NCBI GenBank assembly: GCA_031270515.1 | Contig: JAISXM010000044.1 | Location: 1-15,531, forward strand | Origin: Holosporales bacterium | Lineage (GTDB): Bacteria > Pseudomonadota > Alphaproteobacteria > BNTO01 | DNA: 15,531 nt | Direction: 5' to 3' | Shown: piece by piece, positions 1 to 6,062 of the stretch | Position numbering within the stretch: the first letter of the stretch is position 1 | Layout: each line of letters opens with the position of its first letter | The notes under the pieces: model-generated | Databases searched by the model: none | Told to the model about the DNA's origin: nothing | Seen by the model: the letters and a program-made list of their open reading frames with translations, nothing else | Made by a program: the position numbers and the translations under genes

Positions 1-320
1 ACGTCATATAGTCACAGTATCAAGAAAACTGTGTAAGTAAATTGGCAAAAGTGGTTGCATTGTTAACCTTTGCCGTGACAGAATTAAAGTTGGGTAGAGC
101 GATCCCATTGCACGCCCCCTGGGTGGGTGGGGGCTGTGGATGGTTATTATATCACAAGAAAATTAAAAAAACGTTAATAATTTTGATATATATTTTGTCG
201 TATGACACATTTCTAAATTGCGTTGATAAATCGAAACATTTGGAATGACTAGCTCTCAATTTTTCTGATAGAATCCTCTTGTTAGAATTAGTAGCCTGTC
301 CTTTCAGGGAAACACCTACC
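1..320. other. Left-edge intergenic stretch, no supported gene
   Basis: No convincing gene is visible in the first 320 bases. The only structure is a G/C hairpin: GCCCCC at 114-119 pairs with GGGGGC at 129-134, and the flanking CAC/GTG extends it with one bulged T. An AT-rich tract without a clean U-run follows, so it is at best a weak terminator for something upstream. An open frame from a TTG at 42 to 248 has low-complexity, AT-driven composition and no ribosome binding site. No clear -35/-10 pair for the following NUDIX gene was identified. Confidence 0.4.
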
Positions 321-878
321 ATGCACCGCAACTTAATCACGAATTTATTGAATGACTATTTCCCTGGAAATGTAGAAGAACAGGCAAATAAAACAAGAAT
401 GCTAGATTTTCTTGCAACTGAACCTTCTTGCTTTGAGCGCGCATGTCAGAGTGGGCATTTTACGGCAAGTTGCTGGCTGGAAAATTTTTATGGTAACGCG
501 GCGTTGCTGACTCACCATAAAAAATTTAACGGCTGGCTTCAACTTGGCGGACATGCTGACGGCGATAACGACCTCCTGCGCGTTGCAATTAAAGAGGCAG
601 AGGAGGAATCTGGCCTTTCAGTGGAACCAGTTAGTGACAAAATTTTCGATCTCGGCGTCCATTTCATCCCATATGAAGGCGCAACCCAGCATTACCATTA
701 TGACGTTCGCTTTTATTTACGAGCCACAGAAGACAAGTCTTTCACGGTCAGCGAAGAGTCACACGATTTAATGTGGGTTGAGCGCGATAATCAGCTTCCT
801 GATAATGTCGACGTCAAACGAATGTTTTTAAAATGGAAACAGCTGAAATCGTTTTTGTGGGCAGGTATAGGAGCGTAA
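321..878 (+). CDS. NUDIX hydrolase
   Basis: Probable NUDIX-family pyrophosphohydrolase of 185 residues, cleaving a nucleoside diphosphate linked to another moiety; the substrate cannot be told from sequence. The Nudix box spans about residues 77-99: G77, N83 in place of the usual first Glu, K91 in place of Arg, then E92, A93, E95, E96, G98 and L99. The metal-binding E-x-x-E-E core is intact. The preceding stretch (GHFTAS near 45-50, LLTHHKK near 62-68, GWLQLGGHADGD at 71-82) matches the common bacterial NUDIX subfamily with a WLQxGGHxDGD lead-in. ATG at 321 is preferred over an in-frame TTG at 279 because AGGGA lies about 10 bases before it and the family normally starts near here. The ABC ATPase gene starts one base after the stop, so the two are very likely co-transcribed and translationally coupled. 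Confidence 0.9.
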   Translation: MHRNLITNLLNDYFPGNVEEQANKTRMLDFLATEPSCFERACQSGHFTASCWLENFYGNAALLTHHKKFNGWLQLGGHADGDNDLLRVAIKEAEEESGLSVEPVSDKIFDLGVHFIPYEGATQHYHYDVRFYLRATEDKSFTVSEESHDLMWVERDNQLPDNVDVKRMFLKWKQLKSFLWAGIGA

Positions 879-879
879 A

Positions 880-1785
880 TTGCAAAAAATCGTTGAAGTA
901 AATAACCTTTGCGTTAGATTTGGGGACTTTTGGGCCGTAAAAAATGTATCGTTCTGCGTGAATTGCGGCGAAATTTTCGGATTCCTCGGGGCCAATGGTG
1001 CGGGGAAGACGACGACAATCCGGGTTATTTGCGGATTGATTAATCCCACAAGTGGCGAGGTTGTCGTTGATTCGGAGCATTTCATTCGCGGAAAGGAGGA
1101 CGTCATAAAGGCAAAGGTCGGGTATATGTCCCAGCGTTTTACTTTGTATAATGACTTGTCCATAAAAGAAAATCTTGATTTTGCGGCAACAACTCACAAT
1201 GTATCAAGCAAAGATTTACAGCGGAATAAAACCGAATTATTTGAATTAATCCAGCTGAATCGGAAGGAATCTACGCTGGTTTCAGAGCTCCCCAGCGGCA
1301 TAAAGCAGCAAGTCGCGCTTGTTGCGGCATTGATTCATCAGCCCAAACTTGTCGTGTTGGATGAACCTACGGCTGGCGTGTCGCCTGCATCGAGGGCGTC
1401 GTTTTGGGAGCTGATCCGACGCTTGACGGACATTGGGAAGACTGTGTTTGTGACGACGCATTACATGGATGAGGCGGAAAATTGCGGGCGGATTGCGCTT
1501 ATGCGCGCTGGGGAGCTGATCGCTATGGGGACCGTTCCGGAGCTCAAGCAAAAAACGTTTACGGGGCAAATGTATAATGTGACCCCGCGTACGCCATTGG
1601 CGGATGAGGAGTGCGCACAATTAGCGGAGCGTTGCGTGCTGTTTGAGCCGTGCGGGATCCACTATCACGTGATTTTTAAGGATGAGCGCGATTTGGCGAT
1701 GTTCGACTCAGGGACTACGGTGGAAAAGATTCAGCCTTCGTTGGAGGATGTGTTTATTCAGCTGGTGGAGGGAAGATCCGCTTAG
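880..1785 (+). CDS. YbhF-type ABC transporter ATP-binding protein, no adjacent permease
   Basis: Cytoplasmic ATPase subunit of an ABC exporter, 301 residues. Walker A is GANGAGKTT at 37-45, the Q-loop Gln is about residue 85, the signature is LPSGIKQQ at 137-144, Walker B with catalytic Glu is LVVLDEP at 157-163, and the switch His is about 194 in TTHYMDEAE. The signature departs from LSGGQ in the way usual for YbhF/CcmA-like ATPases (LPxGxKQ), which points to a drug or small-molecule exporter of the ABC-2 class. The C-terminus (PSLEDVF near 285) is also typical. The start is TTG at 880 with AGGAG at 869-873. The family is normally followed by ABC-2 permease genes; here the next gene is convergent and unrelated, so the membrane partner is elsewhere or lost. 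Its TAG stop overlaps the stop of the convergent gene. Confidence 0.9.
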   Translation: MQKIVEVNNLCVRFGDFWAVKNVSFCVNCGEIFGFLGANGAGKTTTIRVICGLINPTSGEVVVDSEHFIRGKEDVIKAKVGYMSQRFTLYNDLSIKENLDFAATTHNVSSKDLQRNKTELFELIQLNRKESTLVSELPSGIKQQVALVAALIHQPKLVVLDEPTAGVSPASRASFWELIRRLTDIGKTVFVTTHYMDEAENCGRIALMRAGELIAMGTVPELKQKTFTGQMYNVTPRTPLADEECAQLAERCVLFEPCGIHYHVIFKDERDLAMFDSGTTVEKIQPSLEDVFIQLVEGRSA

Positions 1786-3656
1786 GACCCCAAACCAGGG
1801 TTAGAACTGCACGAAGAACAGCAGCAAGGCAATATATAATCTTTATATAGTTGATGGTCTACGTCCTGCATAGTATCTAGAACTTGTTCATCAATCTCCG
1901 AGATGAAGTCGCGAGGAAAAGAATGTCGTATCAACCATGGCATGGGGGACACCTCAGGATGATACCCGCCTAATTCAATAAATCTGCGAAGCATTGCTTT
2001 TAATTCATCAAAACATTCAAATTTCTTGTTATATGTTTGGGCATCTTTTTCTCTAATTATCGGCACAATGTCAGAAAGTATTCCTCGCAAACCAGAAACC
2101 ATTGATTGCAAGCTCATTGATTGTCCAATCTTTTCTATTTTCCATACTAAATCCTTATCGTTCTGCTCATCTACATATAAGTCATATCCTAAGTAATCAT
2201 ACACTGGCATATATTTTCTTGTCATTATGCTGCAAAGCAGATTGTTAGGCATATGCGTGTAGTCAGTACGTTCTTTGCATGGCAGTGCTTTCTCTATATG
2301 ATGCGGGACACTCCTCCAAAATGATATCCAGAATGAGTTTACGTCTGACGATAAAGTACGATCGTTTGAACGTCCTCGCTCTAAATTCACAGCTCTAATC
2401 AATAATGAGTCAAATTCATTTGCAATCACGTACAACAAAAAAATATGAGCATCGTTTCGATCTAGTGGCTCGATTGCTTTAGCGCATTCTAATACAGACG
2501 CTATTTGCTTTTGCGGAAAACCATCAACAAATAAGCCTCTCCATATACCTGGTTTCGATGCCCAAATGCTGTTTCTCGCTTTCCAAAAGGCATTTAATGC
2601 GACAACTTTTTTGTCTAGTTTTTCGAGTGTTTCAGGGGGCAGACTCAATACGCTAGCCTCAGAAAAAGAGCGTAATTCAGTAATACGGAGGATATTGTTC
2701 GAGAGTGAAACGACTTGTTCCGCATTAACAGGAGCAAATGTATTATTCAGAATATCGATTGCCGTCCTCCCTTTCAAAAGTTCGCGATACACCGTAGAGT
2801 AGATAGAAGCCGCATCTGTCGCCCCCATCGATTCAGGGGGAATCCTCATCGATTTCATTGACAGCAGAATGTGCCTAGTAAGCAGAAATGCTTTCGCATA
2901 CGTATCCTCCGAACAAAATACAGATCTTACCGTTTCCGTTGGGACGCCAGCTATGTCCGCATCCGTTGGTCCGCCAGCTATGTCCGCATCAGTTGGGACG
3001 CCTCCACCCAAGGCATCAGTTGGGACGTCTGCCTCCAGGGCATCAGTTGGGATGCCAGTTGTGTCCGCATCCGTTGGGACACCGACTGCGTCCAATGCCT
3101 CAGTCCGAATGCCAGCTGTATACAGTATAGTAGATTGCATAAACTGCGCTAAAAATTGCTTATCTCTCGCGGTTGACGCACACACGACTTGGTTCTCTTT
3201 CGCGATAGACATACGAAATATTTTTGCCTGCACCAAACGCAGAACTCCTGCGTCATAGAACCAATGCGGCATAGACGTAATCTCATATTCAAACTGTTTC
3301 GCGAGGCCAAACAATTCGGCATATTTCTTTAAGATTAAATATTCATAAAGAGGACTATTACTTCGAGGATCGTCTTCGTTATATACATTAACGACCAACT
3401 TACCGTTTTGTCCTGTTACACCCGCTGAAATGGACTGTGCCCCAAGTTTGTCTACATCAGCGACAGCACACCTGAGCAAGTCTACATTGAGCCGCGTTTC
3501 ATTTATAATTGCCTTTACGATATTGGGCGGACAAGAAGGGACGTCCTCTTGCAACAAAGATTGTCCGCGAGAAAACGGGCTTGCGCACTCAACACTACAA
3601 AAGCCTAAGCTCCATATTGTCAGCATCAGTACACGACACAGCAAATTGTTTAACAT
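1782..3656 (-). CDS. Exported protein of unknown family with 9-residue tandem repeats
   Basis: A 624-residue protein I do not recognise. It begins with a Sec-type signal peptide (MLNNLLCRVLMLTIW, cleavage probably after VECA near residue 25), so it should leave the cytoplasm. The mature part is soluble-looking, with no further strong membrane segment. Residues about 192-245 hold six 9-residue units of the form GVPTDADxx, encoded by a 27-bp minisatellite. A segment MPHWFYDAG near residue 130 faintly recalls the Pro-x-Trp-Leu-x-x-Gly stretch of MA-type peptidases, but no HExxH motif is visible, so no function is claimed. The C-terminus is Cys-rich (CCCSSC). ATG at 3656 was chosen because the signal peptide starts there; an in-frame TTG lies at 3665. 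There is no Shine-Dalgarno sequence, but a good promoter lies at 3691-3720. The last codons overlap the end of the convergent ABC gene. Confidence 0.8.
   Translation of the reverse strand: MLNNLLCRVLMLTIWSLGFCSVECASPFSRGQSLLQEDVPSCPPNIVKAIINETRLNVDLLRCAVADVDKLGAQSISAGVTGQNGKLVVNVYNEDDPRSNSPLYEYLILKKYAELFGLAKQFEYEITSMPHWFYDAGVLRLVQAKIFRMSIAKENQVVCASTARDKQFLAQFMQSTILYTAGIRTEALDAVGVPTDADTTGIPTDALEADVPTDALGGGVPTDADIAGGPTDADIAGVPTETVRSVFCSEDTYAKAFLLTRHILLSMKSMRIPPESMGATDAASIYSTVYRELLKGRTAIDILNNTFAPVNAEQVVSLSNNILRITELRSFSEASVLSLPPETLEKLDKKVVALNAFWKARNSIWASKPGIWRGLFVDGFPQKQIASVLECAKAIEPLDRNDAHIFLLYVIANEFDSLLIRAVNLERGRSNDRTLSSDVNSFWISFWRSVPHHIEKALPCKERTDYTHMPNNLLCSIMTRKYMPVYDYLGYDLYVDEQNDKDLVWKIEKIGQSMSLQSMVSGLRGILSDIVPIIREKDAQTYNKKFECFDELKAMLRRFIELGGYHPEVSPMPWLIRHSFPRDFISEIDEQVLDTMQDVDHQLYKDYILPCCCSSCSSNPGLGS
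2922..3085 (-). repeat. 27-bp in-frame minisatellite, about 6 units
   Basis: Six adjacent 27-bp units lie inside the exported-protein gene. Read on the + strand each begins GTTGGGACGCC or a close variant and continues with forms such as AGCTATGTCCGCATC. They encode 9-residue units: GVPTDADTT, GIPTDALEA, DVPTDALGG, GVPTDADIA, GGPTDADIA and a decayed GVPTETVRS. The period is a multiple of three, so gain or loss of units by slippage would keep the reading frame. Neighbouring units differ by only a few bases, which suggests recent expansion or ongoing homogenisation. Confidence 0.9.
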
Positions 3657-3690
3657 GTAAATCAATACTTATTAAATCTATCTAAGTATC

Positions 3691-3720
3691 ATTATACTCT
3701 GTGTCGTAGTACAAAAGCAA
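3691..3720 (-). promoter_or_regulatory. Sigma70-type promoter for the 1782-3656 gene
   Basis: Read on the minus strand: TTGCTT at 3720-3715, an 18-base spacer, then a perfect TATAAT at 3696-3691. The predicted transcript start lies about 28 bases before the ATG at 3656, giving a short AT-rich leader. The site lies between the pheS stop and the exported-protein gene, so that gene need not depend on read-through from pheS. Confidence 0.65.
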
Positions 3721-3752
3721 CTTGAATTTTCTTTTTTGCAGCGCGAGTCTTC

Positions 3753-4862
3753 CTAGCCGTAGTGGTTCAACCACCGTATATCCCCATCATAAAAATGCCG
3801 AATATCCGTCACCCCATACTTCAGCATCGCAATGCGCTCCACACCAATCCCAAAGGCAAACCCCTGAGCCGGCGTTCCGTCTTCAAACGTCTCTGCACCG
3901 CAATTTTTGAACACATTCGGATGAATCATGCCGCACCCCAGTATTTCCATCCACGTCCCCCCCATATCCAGCTTCAGCTCTCCGTTTACACGAGAGCAGC
4001 AACAATCCACCTCAGACGAAGGCTCCGTGAACGGAAAAAAGCTCGGCCGAAACCGCACAGGAATCGCATCCCCGCGCTTCGCCATGGCACACAAGTCCAC
4101 ATTAAACAAAAACGACAGCAAATCCAGCAAACAGTACTTCATGTGAGCCATGGTAATCCCTGGCTCCGCCACAAACCCTTCGATTTGATGGAACAGAGGT
4201 GTGTGTGTCGCATCAACGGCGTCATTCCGAAACACGGCGCCGGTCGATATGCCGCGCACGGGAATCCCCTTTGTCGAAAATGTCCTGATCTGCATTGTGG
4301 ACGTGTGCACCCGCAGCAGCATTTGCTCATGATTCTTCAAATATAAAGTGTCCTGCTCCTGGCGCGCCGGGTGATGGCTCGGCATATTCAGCCCATCAAA
4401 GCAATTAAACTCGCTGTCCACCTCCGGGCCGCTCGTCACCAAAAAGCCCCTCGAACAAAAATACGACGACAGCTGATCGGATATGCGCGTCAATAGGTGG
4501 CGCTTCCCCGTTGTGATCGGGCGAGTCGGCAGTGTGACATCCAACGCCTCTTGCTTTAGGCGCTCATTTAGCTCCAACTCATCTAACTGCTGTTTCTTTT
4601 GCTGAAACAATCCCTCAAATGACTCACGGATGCAATTTAAGCGAGCCCCAACCGAACGGCGCTCATCTATGCTCAGATTTCCCAGCTTTTTGAGCTCTAG
4701 AGTGAGTAAGCCATTTTTGCCAAGCAACTCAACTCTAGCTTGCTCTAATTCGTGAAAATCAACGGCGGCTTGAATCCTGTGTTCCCAATCATGAACCAAA
4801 CATTCTGCGAATAGGCCCGCTCCAGGATTGCACGCATCAGACGGAGCATCAAAATCTGCCAT
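3753..4862 (-). CDS. pheS: Phenylalanine-tRNA ligase alpha subunit
   Basis: Catalytic alpha subunit of the alpha2-beta2 phenylalanyl-tRNA synthetase, which charges tRNA-Phe in the cytoplasm. It has 369 residues, close to the alphaproteobacterial size. An N-terminal coiled-coil tRNA-binding arm (about 25-100) is followed by the class II core: HTSTMQIR at 186-193, motif 2 FRNDAVDATHTPLFHQIEG at 211-229, the LGCGMIHPNV stretch at 308-317 and motif 3 FAFGIGVERIAMLKYG at 335-350. All expected blocks are present, so the protein looks functional. The ATG has AAGGAG six bases before it. It lies downstream of rplT, as in the usual infC-rpmI-rplT-pheS-pheT order, but pheT, which normally follows directly, is absent. 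Instead there is a 96-base gap and an unrelated exported-protein gene. Confidence 0.98.
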   Translation of the reverse strand: MADFDAPSDACNPGAGLFAECLVHDWEHRIQAAVDFHELEQARVELLGKNGLLTLELKKLGNLSIDERRSVGARLNCIRESFEGLFQQKKQQLDELELNERLKQEALDVTLPTRPITTGKRHLLTRISDQLSSYFCSRGFLVTSGPEVDSEFNCFDGLNMPSHHPARQEQDTLYLKNHEQMLLRVHTSTMQIRTFSTKGIPVRGISTGAVFRNDAVDATHTPLFHQIEGFVAEPGITMAHMKYCLLDLLSFLFNVDLCAMAKRGDAIPVRFRPSFFPFTEPSSEVDCCCSRVNGELKLDMGGTWMEILGCGMIHPNVFKNCGAETFEDGTPAQGFAFGIGVERIAMLKYGVTDIRHFYDGDIRWLNHYG

Positions 4863-4893
4863 AAATTTCTCCTTGTTTATGATGGGAATCAGG

Positions 4894-5019
4894 TATACCC
4901 AATCACAAAAAGTTTACCAGTTCGTCGTTTCTAATCTCGGGCTTGAGCAGTACGTTTAGTACAGCTCGGCGCTTGGCCTCCAAAACTCCTGCTGCTAACT
5001 CTTTTTGTGATTGGGTATA
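4894..5019. repeat. Long palindrome between rplT and pheS (second repeat type)
   Basis: A perfect 19-base inverted repeat, TATACCCAATCACAAAAAG at 4894-4912 and its complement at 5001-5019, encloses 88 bases. The pairing continues a few bases inward with one bulge. A smaller hairpin lies inside: GAGC-A-GTAC at 4945-4953 against GTAC-A-GCTC at 4959-4967. The element sits nine bases after the rplT stop and about 30 bases before the pheS start, so it would be transcribed in the leader of pheS. Its TATACC/GGTATA edges resemble the main palindrome family of this window, but the arms differ. It could be a small non-autonomous mobile element, an attenuator or an RNA processing site; the sequence cannot decide. 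Confidence 0.8.
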
Positions 5020-5028
5020 GTTGTCAAG

Positions 5029-5400
5029 TTAAGTATTAGCTTTATCTGCGAGTGACTTTTTTGCCGTCTCAATTAATGTATTGAACGACGCCGGCTCAGC
5101 AACCGCCATTTCCGCCATTACTTTGCGATCAAGTGTGACATTTGCTAGCTTCAAACCATTAATGAACGATGAATACGTCAGTCCAGCTTCCCTCACAGCA
5201 GCGTTAATCCGCTGAATCCAAAGCCCTCTGAACTCCCTCTTTTTTGCGCGCCGATCCCGGTACGCGTACTGCAGCGCCTTCTCTACGCGCTCCAGTGCAA
5301 TGCGATAGCATGTGCTTGAACGTCCACGATAACCTTTTGCCATGTGGATGATTTTTTTGTGGCGAGCGTGGGCCGCCATTCCTCTCTTAACTCGAGCCAT
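5029..5400 (-). CDS. rplT: 50S ribosomal protein L20
   Basis: L20 binds 23S rRNA early in assembly of the large subunit; in some bacteria it also represses its own operon. The 123-residue product has the family's basic N-terminal start MARVKRGMAAHARHKKII, the KGYRGR and YRDRRAKKREFR stretches, and the globular part with WIQRINAAVREAGLTYSSF. The usual length is about 117-120, so the tail is slightly long. AAGGAG lies 7 bases before the ATG. It follows rpmI by 30 bases and leads toward pheS. No L20-type autoregulatory fold could be verified by eye. Confidence 0.97.
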   Translation of the reverse strand: MARVKRGMAAHARHKKIIHMAKGYRGRSSTCYRIALERVEKALQYAYRDRRAKKREFRGLWIQRINAAVREAGLTYSSFINGLKLANVTLDRKVMAEMAVAEPASFNTLIETAKKSLADKANT

Positions 5401-5430
5401 AATGTAACTCCTTACGAACGTGGATTTCGA

Positions 5431-5628
5431 CTATACGTGAAAATAATTTGCGCAAATCTTTTTTGCGTCACTCGGGTGCATAATTTCCATGCCACGAGTT
5501 TCTCTCAACATTCGGTTCGATCGCTTGCGCATGTTGTGGCGCTTCCCCGCTGGAGCCATTTTTACTAGGCCGGATGCAGTCAGTCTAAATCTTTTTTTAG
5601 CGCTGCTTTTGGTTTTTAGTTTGGGCAT
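5431..5628 (-). CDS. rpmI: 50S ribosomal protein L35
   Basis: L35 is a small basic large-subunit protein. The 65-residue product starts MPKLKTKSSAKKRFRLTASG and contains HNMRKRSNRMLRETRG, both standard for the family, and has normal length. It is the first gene of the visible rpmI-rplT-pheS run. infC, which usually precedes it, is absent: upstream there is about 120 bp of AT-rich DNA and then palindromic repeats. The leader contains a purine run (GAGAGAGA) just before the ATG, a likely ribosome binding site, and two direct copies of GGTTAAC at 5650-5656 and 5667-5673. No convincing -35/-10 pair was found. Because infC is missing, this cluster must have its own upstream promoter. Confidence 0.97.
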   Translation of the reverse strand: MPKLKTKSSAKKRFRLTASGLVKMAPAGKRHNMRKRSNRMLRETRGMEIMHPSDAKKICANYFHV

Positions 5629-5746
5629 TTTTTCTCTCTCTCTTTTTGCGGTTAACTATTTTTCATGGTTAACGGATAACAACACTTGTCCAGCGATAAG
5701 GCATGCCCGAGGCACTATACCTCTGCCTGTTCACATGGACACTGTA

Positions 5747-5840
5747 TATACCTGCCCATAAAAACAATTTGAATTTTTATCCTCACCTAAGCCTTATATT
5801 ACAACGAGCTTCAAATTGTTTGTTATGGGGACCCGGTATA
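5747..5840 (+). repeat. Palindromic element, copy 1
   Basis: Reference member of the main repeat family. It starts TATACCTGCCCATAAAAACA, has a left arm ending ACAATTTGAA, a non-palindromic centre (TTTTTATCCTCACCTAAGCC then TTATATTACAACGA), and a right arm CTTCAAATTGTTTGTTATGG that ends in CCCGGTATA. The arms pair over about 18 bases. The fixed ACAACGA before the right arm gives the element an orientation. TATA at both edges would fit insertion at TA, as IS630-type MITEs do. It lies upstream of rpmI. Confidence 0.9.
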
Positions 5841-5974
5841 ATGGTATAAAAATTAAGCGTGTATGTCAAAATCTTGATATAAAAATCCTGCGTCAATGGA
5901 GCGTGCAAATAGAAATATGGGAAAGTGGAATCATCAGCGGATGTAAACTTGTTTGTTATGAGGCCCGGTATATA
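5747..5974 (+). repeat. 228-bp direct repeat, copy A
   Basis: Copy A is the same length as copy B at 7691-7918 and differs from it at about seven positions, with no gaps (about 97% identity). It consists of a full palindromic element (5747-5840), about 95 unique bases, and the right arm of a second palindrome (CTTGTTTGTTATGAGGCCCGGTATA, ending near 5974). The two copies have the same orientation and bracket the leucine-rich-repeat gene. The open minus-strand frame inside it is not under coding constraint, since the copies differ mainly at non-synonymous positions. Confidence 0.93.
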
Positions 5975-6060
5975 TCCCCATAGCAAACAATTTGAATGTT
6001 TACTTTTATCTAATCTTTGTATTACAACGACATTCAAATTGTTCTCATAACGATATATAT
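5971..6060 (+). repeat. Palindromic element, copy 2
   Basis: Left arm CCCCATAGCAAACAATTTGAA, centre ending GTATTACAACGA, right arm CATTCAAATTGTTCTCATAA, with TATA on both sides. The right arm has lost part of the GTTTGTTATGGGG block. It directly follows the partial palindrome at the end of copy A of the 228-bp repeat and stops three bases before the stop codon of the leucine-rich-repeat gene. It would therefore form a hairpin at the 3' end of that transcript. Confidence 0.85.
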
Positions 6061-6062
6061 AT

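Noticed and set aside
85..135. tRNA-like GTTGGGTAGAGCG followed by G/C-rich DNA
   Set aside because: There is no matching D-stem 5' strand, no anticodon stem, no TTCGA-type T-loop and no CCA-like end, so it is not a tRNA.
42..248. Open frame from a TTG start at the left edge
   Set aside because: No ribosome binding site, AT-driven composition in its second half, and a GC hairpin inside it.
2869..3258. Three plus-strand open frames with repeated peptides
   Set aside because: They arise from the minisatellite on the opposite strand; a 27-bp period stays open in several frames.
3270..3300. MPHWFYDAG in the exported protein as a metallopeptidase signature
   Set aside because: No HExxH or other zinc-binding motif is present, and the resemblance covers only a few residues.
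3762..4346. Long plus-strand open frame opposite pheS
   Set aside because: It is antisense to conserved catalytic motifs of PheS, has no start signals, and its composition is that of a shadow frame.
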